Shown piece by piece: positions 1-7,576 of a DNA stretch of 16,846 nt. The notes under the pieces are model-generated. The model searched no databases, had not been told where the DNA came from, and worked only from the letters and a program-made list of their open reading frames with translations. A program made the translations under genes and the position numbers. Source of the DNA: Sphingomonadales bacterium (GTDB lineage Bacteria > Pseudomonadota > Alphaproteobacteria > Sphingomonadales > Sphingomonadaceae); assembly GCA_004292705.1 (NCBI GenBank), contig RDXA01000350.1, forward strand, positions 1 to 16,846, in the 5' to 3' direction. The first letter of the stretch is position 1, and each line of letters opens with the position of its first letter.

Positions 1-19
1 CTGAAGGGGAGGTGGAGAA

Positions 20-784
20 GTGAGAATCCTCCTCACCAATGACGACGGCATCCACGCCCCCGGTCTCAAGGTGCTGGAGGAGATCGCCCGCCAGTTCTCC
101 GCTGACATATGGATCTGCGCGCCGTCCGAAGAACAGTCTGGCGCGGGCCATTCGCTCACACTGACCCGGCCGGTCAGGCTCAACAAGCTGGGCGAACGGC
201 GCTTTTCCGTCACCGGCACGCCGACCGACTCGGTGATGATGGCGCTGCGCACCGTCATGCCCGACGCGCCCGACATCATCCTTGCGGGCGTCAACCGCGG
301 CGCGAATCTGGCTGACGATATCACCTATTCAGGCACCGTCTCCGCCGCCATCGAAGGCGCGCTGGCGGGCATCCGGTCGATCGCGCTGAGCCAGGTCTAT
401 GCCCGCGAAGGGATGGGCGATGACGTGCCTTTCGGCGCGGCGCTGGAATGGGGCCCCAAGGTGCTCGCGCCCCTGATCGACGCGCCAATGGCCGAACGCA
501 CGCTGATCAACATCAACTTCCCCGCGATCCCCGCCGATGAGGTGAAGGGCATCCGCGTCGTGCGGCAGGGCTTCCACGACTATTCGCGCGGCACCATCGT
601 CGAAGGCCGCGATCCACGCGGCTATCGCTATTTCTGGTTCGGGCTCGACCAGATCGAACACACGCTCGATCACGGCACCGATCTTGAAGCAATCGAGGAT
701 GGCTTCGTCGCGGTCACCCCGCTCCAGCTCGATCTTACCCACTATTCGACCATCGGCATTCTCGCCGAACGGTTCGGCGACTGA
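20..784 (+). CDS. surE: 5'/3'-nucleotidase SurE
   Basis: Metal-dependent phosphatase that removes the phosphate from nucleoside 5'- and 3'-monophosphates in the cytoplasm; the family is linked to stationary-phase survival. The 254-residue length is normal. The N-terminal NDDG motif is at residues 7-10, with Asp8 and Asp9 as metal ligands. Ser40 in the EEQSGAG segment and Asn92 in GVNRGANL match the remaining ligands, followed by the family stretch YSGTVSAAIEG at about 103-113. The start is GTG, chosen because a strong purine-rich ribosome site (AGGGGAGGTGGAGAA) lies just before it and the protein begins exactly where SurE proteins begin. A TGA at positions 2-4 may end an upstream gene outside the window. 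The stop overlaps the next gene's ATG by one base (TGATG), which suggests co-translation. Confidence 0.97.
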   Translation: MRILLTNDDGIHAPGLKVLEEIARQFSADIWICAPSEEQSGAGHSLTLTRPVRLNKLGERRFSVTGTPTDSVMMALRTVMPDAPDIILAGVNRGANLADDITYSGTVSAAIEGALAGIRSIALSQVYAREGMGDDVPFGAALEWGPKVLAPLIDAPMAERTLININFPAIPADEVKGIRVVRQGFHDYSRGTIVEGRDPRGYRYFWFGLDQIEHTLDHGTDLEAIEDGFVAVTPLQLDLTHYSTIGILAERFGD

Positions 785-1854
785 TGGCGCGGAGCGGCCC
801 GACCAACCCGTTCCGACGCAAGCCGCGGCTCGCAGAGCAGTTCCAGCCGCTCCGGCGGCAGGTGAAGCTCCCGGTCTGGGGCGATCTCGGGATCCGCATG
901 AGCCTCGCGCTCGGGCTGATCCTGCTGGTGATCGCGATCCACTGGTGGGACCGCGCCGGCCTCAAGGACAATTTCGACGATCACATCAGTTTCGTCGACG
1001 TCGTCTATTTCACCATGATCAGCATCACCACCACCGGCTTCGGCGATATCGCCCCGATCACCGATCGCGCGCGGCTGATCGAGGCGGTGATCGTCACGCC
1101 GGTACGCGTCGCGGTGCTGTTCATTTTCGTGGGCGCGGCCTACGATTTCGTCATCAAGCGCAGCTGGGAGAAATGGCGCATGGCCCGCATTCAGGAACAG
1201 CTGACCGATCATGTCGTGGTGCTCGGCTACGGCGTCTCGGGCGCGCAGAGCGTGGGCGAACTCATCGAGCGCGGGGTCGACCCGCGCAGCATCGTGGTGA
1301 TCGACCCGATCGAGGAGCGGCTGGAGGAGGCCGAGAAGCTCGGCGTCAATGTCATGGCCGCCGATGCCACCCGTGACGAGACGCTGAAGGCGGTGCGCAT
1401 CGCCGAGGCGGCAAGCGTGCTCGTATCGGCGGGGCGTGACGACACCTCGATCCTGATGGTGCTCACCGTCCGCCACCTCGCGCCCGATGTGCCGATCAGC
1501 GTGGTGGTGCGCGCCGACGACAACGAGTTGCTGGCGCGGCAGGCGGGCGCGAACAATGTCATCAACCCGGTGCGCTTTACCGGGCTGTTGCTGGCAGGCA
1601 GCGTCAAGGGCGCACATATCGCCGATTACCTTGCCGATCTCGCCAGTGTCGGCGGGCGGGTGCAGCTCGTCGAGCGGGTTGTGAGCGAGGCCGAATGCGG
1701 CAAGCCGATCAGCGCCTTGCAGAGCGGCGGGCAGGGCCTGCGCGTCTATCGCAATGGCCGCGCGATCGGGTTCTGGGAGGAGGAGTGCCAGATGCTCCAG
1801 CCCGGCGACGTGGTGGTCGAGATTGTCCCGACTTCCCCCAACGAGGCAGGCTGA
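784..1854 (+). CDS. Two-TM potassium channel with cytoplasmic RCK (TrkA-N/TrkA-C) domains
   Basis: Probable inner-membrane K+ channel of the MthK type, 356 residues. After a basic N-terminus, TM1 spans about residues 37-54. A pore loop carries the selectivity filter TTTGFGD (82-88), and TM2 spans about 98-122. An RCK/TrkA-N Rossmann domain begins at about 141 with GYGVSG (148-153), and an acidic residue ends the second strand (VVIDPIEE). The last ~80 residues fit a TrkA-C ligand-binding domain ending in a beta-rich stretch (QPGDVVVEIVP). The filter reads GFGD rather than the commoner GYGD; both are known in potassium channels. ATG at 784 overlaps the surE stop. The gene ends one base before the converging DUF1761 gene. 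The physiological ion and gating ligand cannot be read from the sequence. Confidence 0.93.
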   Translation: MARSGPTNPFRRKPRLAEQFQPLRRQVKLPVWGDLGIRMSLALGLILLVIAIHWWDRAGLKDNFDDHISFVDVVYFTMISITTTGFGDIAPITDRARLIEAVIVTPVRVAVLFIFVGAAYDFVIKRSWEKWRMARIQEQLTDHVVVLGYGVSGAQSVGELIERGVDPRSIVVIDPIEERLEEAEKLGVNVMAADATRDETLKAVRIAEAASVLVSAGRDDTSILMVLTVRHLAPDVPISVVVRADDNELLARQAGANNVINPVRFTGLLLAGSVKGAHIADYLADLASVGGRVQLVERVVSEAECGKPISALQSGGQGLRVYRNGRAIGFWEEECQMLQPGDVVVEIVPTSPNEAG

Positions 1855-1855
1855 C

Positions 1856-2257
1856 TTACCCTCTGAACCAGACGAACACACCGCCCATCGCTGCCATGCC
1901 GACGAGGAAGTGCCCCGCATCGATCAGGAACAGCGCAAGCGGTTTGCGCTGGTGCAGATAGTTGATCCCGATCGCGGGGATCATCACGCCCACCGCAAAG
2001 CCCACTGCCATCATCATCACCACAAAGGCGGGCGGATCGGTGCGGGCGAGCAGGTGCCACAGCACCATCGCGATCAGCATTTCAAAGGCAAAGGTCAGCG
2101 CGAAGATCAGCCCCATATTGCCCGCCTTGAGCTGGGTGTTCGAAAGCCCCGCCGCACGCTGCCAGGGCTTCGCAAAGATCACGCCGTACCACAGCGCGCC
2201 AATGGCGAAAAAAGCGAGCGTTCCCGCCAGCACCGGCCACAGGGCAAAATCACTCAT
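1856..2257 (-). CDS. DUF1761 family small integral membrane protein
   Basis: A 133-residue, very hydrophobic protein with about four predicted membrane helices: roughly residues 6-26, 47-68, 75-97 and 108-130. The N-terminal pattern of a helix followed by GALWYGVIFAKPW matches the DUF1761 family, whose function is unknown. Its ATG overlaps the stop of the upstream 173-residue gene by four bases (ATGA), so the two are almost certainly one transcript. Its stop lies one base from the stop of the converging channel gene, so no independent terminator fits between them. There are no catalytic motifs. The family assignment is from recognition of the pattern, not a search. Confidence 0.88.
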   Translation of the reverse strand: MSDFALWPVLAGTLAFFAIGALWYGVIFAKPWQRAAGLSNTQLKAGNMGLIFALTFAFEMLIAMVLWHLLARTDPPAFVVMMMAVGFAVGVMIPAIGINYLHQRKPLALFLIDAGHFLVGMAAMGGVFVWFRG

Positions 2258-2775
2258 CCTTGATCTCCTTCGGCCTCAGGCCATTCGAGTTCCAGCGTCG
2301 CATTGACGGCAGCGTCCCGCCATTCGCCCAGAAAGGCATCGAGGGCAGCGCGGATGTCGCCCAACTTGTCAGGCACACCGCCGGGTGCCGGCACGAGCGA
2401 GGCCGCCCAGGCCGGCTTGGCCATCGCCATGATCGCCGCGTCATCCGCCCCGCCGCTCCAACTGGCGGCCTCGAAACATTCAACCAGCCGTTCGGCCTGG
2501 ATGAGTTCGACGATTGCCGGATCGGGCATGGCTGCGCGCGCGGCGCTGGCATGACCGCCTGCAAGCGCCATCGCCTGCACCGCTTCCGGCTCCATCCCGC
2601 GCGCAACCAGCCCCCAGAAGCCAGCCTGCATCCCGAGGCCGCGCTCGATGAAGAAGTGGAAGGCGTCGTGAGGATAGGGGCCCTTTTTGGTAAAGCCGAA
2701 GCGGGTGCGCGAACCATCGGCCCGCGTCACCGCGACATGATCTTGCCTCGTCCCTTTGGTGATCGCGATGCGCAT
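2254..2775 (-). CDS. Conserved-looking hypothetical protein, function unknown
   Basis: Cytoplasmic protein of 173 residues; I do not recognise a named domain. It starts with a short beta-like segment (residues 1-30), then a motif-like stretch GPYPHDAFHFFIERGLGMQAGFWG at about 32-55. A mostly alpha-helical region follows, containing GGHASAARA (about 73-81) and QAERLVECFEAASW (about 93-106). The acidic tail ends WPEAEGDQG. There is no signal peptide or TM segment. My impression is that similar proteins occur in other sphingomonads, but I cannot verify this. Start ATG at 2775 follows AAGG with seven bases of spacing. The 4-base stop/start overlap with the DUF1761 gene suggests a shared operon and perhaps a shared role. 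Confidence 0.8.
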   Translation of the reverse strand: MRIAITKGTRQDHVAVTRADGSRTRFGFTKKGPYPHDAFHFFIERGLGMQAGFWGLVARGMEPEAVQAMALAGGHASAARAAMPDPAIVELIQAERLVECFEAASWSGGADDAAIMAMAKPAWAASLVPAPGGVPDKLGDIRAALDAFLGEWRDAAVNATLELEWPEAEGDQG

Positions 2776-2823
2776 GGGCGGCCTTTAGCCCAGTTCGCGG
2801 CCCGCGTGTAGGGCGCCCGCGCG

Positions 2824-3063
2824 CTAGATCACGTAGGCGAATTCCTCGGCTTCAGGCGAAGGCTTGCGGCCGCGCATTTCGGCGTCGAGCTGGACGACGG
2901 TGCGACTGGCAGTCTTGACGAACAGGCCGGGGACGATGGCGTGAACCATGCAGGCCAATCCGCCCAGCATCATTCGCCAGCCGAAGCTGAGCGCCGTGCG
3001 GGCATGCTGGCCGTAGGTCTCGCCAATGGCGCGCGGATGGTCGGTGAAGAGCTTGGCGATCAT
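2824..3063 (-). CDS. DUF6356 family protein
   Basis: A 79-residue protein beginning MIAKLFTDHPRAIGETYGQHA, followed by one hydrophobic, glycine-rich segment (about residues 26-50, containing MMLGGLACMVHAIVPGLFV) that is probably a single membrane helix or hairpin. The TDHPR...GE.Y..HA opening and the LGGLACMVHA core match the small alphaproteobacterial DUF6356 family, whose function is unknown. A short charged tail follows. The gene is separated by 48 bp from the next minus-strand gene and is divergent from rimO, with a 96-bp shared upstream region. The ribosome site before the start (GGGATGGC) is weak. Confidence 0.87.
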   Translation of the reverse strand: MIAKLFTDHPRAIGETYGQHARTALSFGWRMMLGGLACMVHAIVPGLFVKTASRTVVQLDAEMRGRKPSPEAEEFAYVI

Positions 3064-3090
3064 GCCATCCCAAATGCCCGAGCGGCCGGT

Positions 3091-3119
3091 TTGCCGTCAA
3101 GCCTGCGCGATGAGGATAT
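3091..3119 (+). promoter_or_regulatory. Candidate sigma-70-type promoter for rimO
   Basis: TTGCCG (3091-3096) and GGATAT (3114-3119) are separated by 17 bases in the 96-bp region between the DUF6356 gene and rimO. This would place a transcript start about 35 bases before the rimO ATG. The match to the -35 consensus is fair and to the -10 modest; it is inferred from sequence only. Confidence 0.3.
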
Positions 3120-3159
3120 TCTGGCACAAATCCCGCACACCGTGTAGGGGCGCGCCGCT

Positions 3160-4536
3160 ATGTCCACCGCACCCACCGTTCTCCCCGACCAGAAAACCGT
3201 CGGCATGGTCAGCCTCGGCTGTCCCAAGGCGCTCGTCGATTCCGAGCGTATTCTCACCCGCCTGCGCGCCGATGGCTATGCCTTTGCGGCTGACTATGCC
3301 GGGGCGGACGTGGTGCTGGTCAACACCTGCGGCTTTCTCGACAGCGCCAAGGAGGAAAGCCTTGCCGCCATCGGCGAGGCGATTGCCGAGAACGGCCGCG
3401 TGATCGTGACCGGCTGCATGGGCGAGGAAGCCGATGCGATCCGCGCCGTCCATCCGCAGGTGCTCGCGGTGACGGGGGCTCACCAATATGAGCAGGTGGT
3501 CGAAGCGGTGCACACGCACGCGCCGCCCTCGCAAGGCCCGTTCGTCGACCTTATCCCGCAGCCGGACATCAAGCTGACGCCGCGCCATTACAGCTACCTC
3601 AAGATTTCCGAGGGCTGCAATCACTCCTGCGCCTTCTGCATCATCCCGAGCTTGCGCGGGAAGCTCACCAGCCGCCGTATCGATGCCGTGCTGCGCGAGG
3701 CGGAAAAGCTGGTGGCGGCGGGGACCAAGGAACTGCTGATCATCTCGCAGGACACCAGCGCCTACGGCGTGGATATCCGCCACGAACCGCGCGCGTGGAA
3801 GGGCCATGACGTGCGCGCGCACATGACCGACCTGGCGCGTGAGCTGGGCGGCCTGCGCACGCCCGAAGGCCACGCGCCGTGGGTGCGCCTCCACTACGTC
3901 TACCCCTACCCGCACGTCGATCAGGTCATCCCGCTGATGGCCGAGGGGCTGCTGACGCCCTATCTCGACATCCCGTTCCAGCACGCCAGTCCCAAGGTGC
4001 TGAAGCTGATGCGCCGCCCCGCCAACGAAGCGAAGGTGCTCGAACGGCTGAAGTCGTGGCGCAACATCTGCCCCGACATCGCAATCCGCTCGTCCTTCGT
4101 GGTCGGCTTCCCGGGCGAGACCGAGGCGGACTTCCAGTATCTCCTCGACTGGCTGGAGGAAGCGCAGCTTGACCGTGTGGGCGCTTTCCGCTTCGAACCC
4201 GTCGAAGGCGCCGCCGCCAATGCCCTGCCCGATCAGGTGCCCGAGGCGGTGAAGGAAGAACGCTACGCCCGGATCATGGAAGTGACCGAGCGCATCAGCG
4301 CCGCGAAACTCGCCGCCAAGGTCGGCCGCATGCTGCCTGTGATCATCGACGAGGTCGGCGAGCCCGACGAGGACGGCGATATCGGTGCGACCGGCCGCAG
4401 TCAGGCCGATGCGCCCGAAATCGACGGCGCGGTCTATCTTCGCAACGTGCCCGAAACTCTCGCCCCGGGTGATATCGTGCAGGCGACCATCGAGGATGCC
4501 GACGCACACGACCTGTTCGGGGTGATCGCGCGTTAA
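3160..4536 (+). CDS. rimO: Ribosomal protein S12 (aspartate) methylthiotransferase RimO
   Basis: Radical-SAM enzyme that adds a methylthio group to the beta-carbon of the conserved aspartate of ribosomal protein S12. The 458 residues carry the three domains of the family. The N-terminal UPF0004 domain has cluster cysteines Cys21 (SLGCPK), Cys57 (NTCGF) and Cys86 (TGCMG). The radical-SAM core has Cys153, Cys157 and Cys160 (EGCNHSCAFC), followed by IIPSLRGKLTSR. A C-terminal TRAM domain of about 70 residues ends in FGVIAR. The SLGCPK and PSLRGK signatures point to RimO rather than the related tRNA enzyme MiaB. Start ATG at 3160 fits the conserved N-terminus. The gene stands alone, divergent from the DUF6356 gene; a hairpin follows 15 bases after its stop. 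Confidence 0.96.
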   Translation: MSTAPTVLPDQKTVGMVSLGCPKALVDSERILTRLRADGYAFAADYAGADVVLVNTCGFLDSAKEESLAAIGEAIAENGRVIVTGCMGEEADAIRAVHPQVLAVTGAHQYEQVVEAVHTHAPPSQGPFVDLIPQPDIKLTPRHYSYLKISEGCNHSCAFCIIPSLRGKLTSRRIDAVLREAEKLVAAGTKELLIISQDTSAYGVDIRHEPRAWKGHDVRAHMTDLARELGGLRTPEGHAPWVRLHYVYPYPHVDQVIPLMAEGLLTPYLDIPFQHASPKVLKLMRRPANEAKVLERLKSWRNICPDIAIRSSFVVGFPGETEADFQYLLDWLEEAQLDRVGAFRFEPVEGAAANALPDQVPEAVKEERYARIMEVTERISAAKLAAKVGRMLPVIIDEVGEPDEDGDIGATGRSQADAPEIDGAVYLRNVPETLAPGDIVQATIEDADAHDLFGVIAR

Positions 4537-4551
4537 CACCTGACCATGCGG

Positions 4552-4568
4552 CGTCCCCGCAAGGGACG
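4552..4568 (+). terminator. Hairpin just downstream of rimO
   Basis: CGTCCC (4552-4557) and GGGACG (4563-4568) form a perfect 6-bp stem with a 5-base loop, beginning 15 bases after the rimO stop. No T-run follows, so it is at best a weak or factor-dependent terminator, or an element in the leader of the next gene. It supports treating 4546-4620 as non-coding rather than as an extension of the L,D-transpeptidase. Confidence 0.25.
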
Positions 4569-4620
4569 TGGCCGCGTTAATCGCTGGCAACCGGAGAACT
4601 TACGCGGCATATTCGTGGTC

Positions 4621-5451
4621 ATGATCCGTATCATCACTCTGCTCGCCGCCGTCGCCTTGCTGCCCCATGCAGCGATCGCCCAGTCCAATGCCGGTCAGGC
4701 AGCTGACGCCGCTGAAACGGTTGCAACGCGCGCGACTGGCACCTTCGAGGCGATCGATCCCGACAGTGAAATGTCCGCAGACGACGATGCCGCAGCAGTC
4801 TATGCAGGTCTGCCGCAGCTGGATGTCTCCGCACCGGTTGTCGCGCCGTCCATGGCTGTCGAACCCGAAGCGATGCGCGGCCCGGCAGCCCGAATGATCT
4901 CGCAGGAGGTGGTGCAACCCCTGCCCGCTGCCACCGCGCCTGTTGCGGTCGCTGCGCCTGCTCCGATTGCGGCTCTCGCCAGCAGGGACCCTTTCGTGAT
5001 CAAGTCGATCCTGCCGATCGAGGGCTCGATCCGCTATGGCGACTGGTTCTGGGACGAAAGCGCCGCGCCGCGCAGCGGGACGCTGGTGATTACCATCGAC
5101 CTTGAGGCCCGCGTGATCAGCGCATTCCGCGACGGGCATGAGATCGGCACAGCAGTGGCACTGCTCGGCACGCAGGCGCATCCGACCCCGGTCGGCACCT
5201 TCCCGATCCTCACCAAGGAGAAGGACAATGTTTCCGAGAAGTATAACAACGCGCCGATGCCATGGACGCTGCGACTGACGTGGGACGGAATCGCGATCCA
5301 CGGCTCGCCGGTCATGAATGGCTATGCCAGCCACGGCTGCATCGGGGTGCCTGACGAATTTGCCGCCAAGCTGTTCGCCGCTGCCAAGCGCGGAGACAAA
5401 GTGATCGTCACCCGGGGCAAGATGGTCGGGATCGGCGACAAGGTCTTGTGA
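4621..5451 (+). CDS. Exported L,D-transpeptidase (YkuD domain)
   Basis: Periplasmic cysteine peptidyltransferase of the YkuD/L,D-transpeptidase fold, acting on peptidoglycan tetrapeptide stems (3-3 cross-links or attachment to a protein). From ATG 4621 it has 276 residues: a signal peptide (1-20, cut after AIA), a low-complexity Ala/Pro/Val linker (about 21-125) and a YkuD domain (about 145-265). The catalytic motif is clear: His227 in IHGSP and Ser-His-Gly-Cys at 237-240, with Cys240 the nucleophile. An in-frame ATG at 4546 would add 25 basic residues ahead of the signal peptide and run through a hairpin, so 4621 is preferred. The ribosome site is not obvious; GGAG lies about 25 bases upstream. 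The gene converges with tilS, with a 7-bp gap. Its exact role (cross-linking, anchoring or L,D-endopeptidase) cannot be told. Confidence 0.92.
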   Translation: MIRIITLLAAVALLPHAAIAQSNAGQAADAAETVATRATGTFEAIDPDSEMSADDDAAAVYAGLPQLDVSAPVVAPSMAVEPEAMRGPAARMISQEVVQPLPAATAPVAVAAPAPIAALASRDPFVIKSILPIEGSIRYGDWFWDESAAPRSGTLVITIDLEARVISAFRDGHEIGTAVALLGTQAHPTPVGTFPILTKEKDNVSEKYNNAPMPWTLRLTWDGIAIHGSPVMNGYASHGCIGVPDEFAAKLFAAAKRGDKVIVTRGKMVGIGDKVL

Positions 5452-5458
5452 GCAGGGC

Positions 5459-6463
5459 CTAGTTCATCGCTGCTCGCGGCGGCTCGGGCCGGAAGCGCCA
5501 CACGCGCATCGTCACTCCGATCTTTTCCACCTTTTCCACCCCGGCAACGGCCAGGACTCCGCCCAGAGAAGCATTTTCGCCCGCCCACAACCGGTCCCAT
5601 GCGCGTGCGGCCTCCGTGCGGGATGCGTGGCCACCAAGCGCGGCAATGATCCGGCAGATTGTCTCGATGGCAATGACCCGCGGGACATTGGCGCAATAGG
5701 CAAAACCGAGCCCACCAGCCGCGTCCGCGTCACGCATCACCATTTCGTGCCAATCGAGCTCGGCATACCATTCAAGCGCCTGCAAGCTCTCGCCAAGATG
5801 CGCGGCGCTGGCAGCGATCTGGACCGGGTCGAGCCAATCGGCCTCGGCCAGCCGGGCCCGTAGCCGGGCGCGGTCGAAATCGGGGTTGGAGTTGGAAGGG
5901 TCTTCAGCCGCCGTCATCCCCGCGGCCGCGACAATGCGCGCCAGTTCGGCCTTGCGCCAACCGAGCAGCGGGCGCAACAGCGTGACCTCGCTCCCCGCGA
6001 TCGTGGCGCACGGGCGCACCCCGGCGAGGCCCGCAAGGCCGCTCCCGCGGTTCAGCCGCATCAACAGCGTCTCGGCCTGATCATCGGCATGATGGGCAGT
6101 CGCCACGGCGCCCAATCCAGCCTCCCCCGCCCAGCGGGCCAGCGCTGCATAGCGCGCCGCGCGCGCCTGAGCCTGCACATTGCCCGGCGCAAGCGACACG
6201 GTGATCGGCATGAAGGGGATGCCTCGCTCAGCAGCGATCCGCTCGACCAGCGCGACCTCGCCCGCCGCTTCGGGGCGCAGCCCGTGATTGATGCTGGCGA
6301 CGGCAATCTGCCCCGGAAGCGCCTCATGCGCCAGCAACAGCAGCGCCAGACTGTCCGGACCGCCAGAGACAGCAAGGCCCAGCGGCCCTGCGCGCTCCCG
6401 CTTGGGCCAAATCGTCGCCAGATCGGCAGCGAACCGCCCTGCGGGGCTTTGGCCTAGCTGCAC
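5459..6463 (-). CDS. tilS: tRNA(Ile)-lysidine synthase TilS
   Basis: ATP-dependent enzyme that converts cytidine 34 of the CAU-anticodon tRNA(Ile) to lysidine, switching its codon to AUA and its charging to isoleucine; normally essential. The PP-loop SGGPDS is at residues 33-38. The second signature HHADDQAETLLMRLNRGSGLAGLAG is at about 122-146, and LLRPLLGWRKAEL follows at about 164. At 334 residues it is shorter than the E. coli enzyme (about 430), lacking most of the C-terminal substrate domain; short forms are common in alphaproteobacteria. The start is GTG at 6463, which overlaps the end of the cpoB-like gene by ten bases and has AAGG four bases upstream. No ATG suits the N-terminus. Overlap implies co-translation with cpoB. 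ftsH, often next to tilS, is not here. Confidence 0.95.
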   Translation of the reverse strand: MQLGQSPAGRFAADLATIWPKRERAGPLGLAVSGGPDSLALLLLAHEALPGQIAVASINHGLRPEAAGEVALVERIAAERGIPFMPITVSLAPGNVQAQARAARYAALARWAGEAGLGAVATAHHADDQAETLLMRLNRGSGLAGLAGVRPCATIAGSEVTLLRPLLGWRKAELARIVAAAGMTAAEDPSNSNPDFDRARLRARLAEADWLDPVQIAASAAHLGESLQALEWYAELDWHEMVMRDADAAGGLGFAYCANVPRVIAIETICRIIAALGGHASRTEAARAWDRLWAGENASLGGVLAVAGVEKVEKIGVTMRVWRFRPEPPRAAMN

Positions 6464-7449
6464 TTCACCTTGGCGCGGCTGGCCTGATAGTCGCTTGCGA
6501 GCCGCCCGGACGCAATCAGCGGGTAAGTCTCGGCAAACTCGGCAAGAGCGATGCAGGCCCGCTTGGTGTCCTTCATCGCAATCATCGAAACGCCGAGATA
6601 AAGCAGGCTGTCGGGCGCGCGGTCACCGGCCTTGTTGGCCTGGTAATTGCGCAGGAACCAGCGCGCGGCGTCCTCCGGCATGTTGTCATCGAGAAACGCA
6701 CGGCCGAGAAGGTTACGCCCGAAGCTGATGCGCGAATGGTTGGGAAATTGCTCGACGAACTTGGTGAGCTGCTGGCGCGCTTCGGGGAAGAACCCGTCGT
6801 TCCAGAGCCGGAAGCCATAGGAATATTCATCATCCCCTGCGTCAGCCGTCTGCGGCTTGGCGATGGCCTGCACCGCCGCGAGACGTGTGGCACTAGGCGA
6901 GGCAACGGATCCGGCGGGCGCGGCCTGCACGGGAGGTTTAGCGGCAGGTGCAGCGACAACTGTTGCCGCTGCCGGAACAGTGGCCGCTGGCTGAATTGTG
7001 GACGAGGCCGTCTCGGCAGCCGGGATGACCGGCGCATTGGCCGCAGTCTCAAGCGCGGCCAGCCGCTGCTCCATCTGCCCAAGCGCGTTGGCCTGTTCCT
7101 CGGAACGGGCGGTAAGTGCCTGCAACTGCGCCTCGAGCGCATCGAGCCGCACGAGAATGTCGGTCACCGCTGTGGTCGAAGGTGCGCCGGAGGTAGGAGG
7201 AGGCGTGCTGGCAGGAGCCTGCGTGCCGGGGGTGATCTGCGGCTCGAAGAAACGTCCGTCGCCGCCGGGAAAAACCTTTCGCTGGATGGCGCGGACCTCT
7301 GCCTCGATCTTGCGCAAGCGCGTTTCGGCAGCGCTGTCCTGCGCGAGCGCGGGAACGGGCGCGGTGGCAACCGTCACCGCAGCCAGAACAACGCTGGCCA
7401 GACGCAGAGTGATGCTGTTCGGGGCGCGGGTTCGCAGGATGGCGGTCAT
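6454..7449 (-). CDS. cpoB: CpoB/YbgF-like periplasmic coiled-coil TPR protein
   Basis: Periplasmic protein of the YbgF/CpoB family, which in E. coli works with Tol-Pal and PBP1B to couple outer-membrane constriction to septal peptidoglycan synthesis. The 331 residues comprise: a signal peptide (1-36, cut after PALA before QDS); a short coiled coil (about 38-58) leading into a Pro/Thr-rich stretch; a second coiled coil with leucine heptads (about 95-137); a long Ala/Pro/Val linker (about 138-200); and C-terminal TPR repeats (about 208-331) opening with YSYGFRLWNDGFFPEARQQLTKFVEQFP. Order and length fit the family. No tolQRAB or pal gene is in the window, so the Tol link rests on homology. It lies 127 bp downstream of the rodZ-like gene and overlaps tilS. 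Confidence 0.88.
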   Translation of the reverse strand: MTAILRTRAPNSITLRLASVVLAAVTVATAPVPALAQDSAAETRLRKIEAEVRAIQRKVFPGGDGRFFEPQITPGTQAPASTPPPTSGAPSTTAVTDILVRLDALEAQLQALTARSEEQANALGQMEQRLAALETAANAPVIPAAETASSTIQPAATVPAAATVVAAPAAKPPVQAAPAGSVASPSATRLAAVQAIAKPQTADAGDDEYSYGFRLWNDGFFPEARQQLTKFVEQFPNHSRISFGRNLLGRAFLDDNMPEDAARWFLRNYQANKAGDRAPDSLLYLGVSMIAMKDTKRACIALAEFAETYPLIASGRLASDYQASRAKVKCS

Positions 7450-7576
7450 GGCTCGTCAGGCTCCCTGGCAATGTTGGCGCCGCAATGGCGCAGACCACAT
7501 AAATCTCTCGGTTAACCCTGCCCCGCACTGGCGCTCAAGTCGAGACCGTCAGGTCACCTAATCAACGGGAAAAGGG

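Noticed and set aside
742..1920. Long open frame on the minus strand opposite the K+ channel gene
   Set aside because: It is antisense to a gene with clear domain motifs, is rich in His/Asp/Ala/Arg as expected for a shadow frame in GC-rich DNA, and shows no recognisable motif.
3076..3098. TTGACG-based promoter for the DUF6356 gene on the minus strand
   Set aside because: The -35 is fair, but the -10 is a poor match and would start transcription only a few bases before the ATG; too weak to list.
3097..4590. 497-codon open frame antisense to rimO
   Set aside because: It covers a certain rimO gene entirely, its composition is that of a complementary-strand shadow, and it has no credible start or ribosome site.
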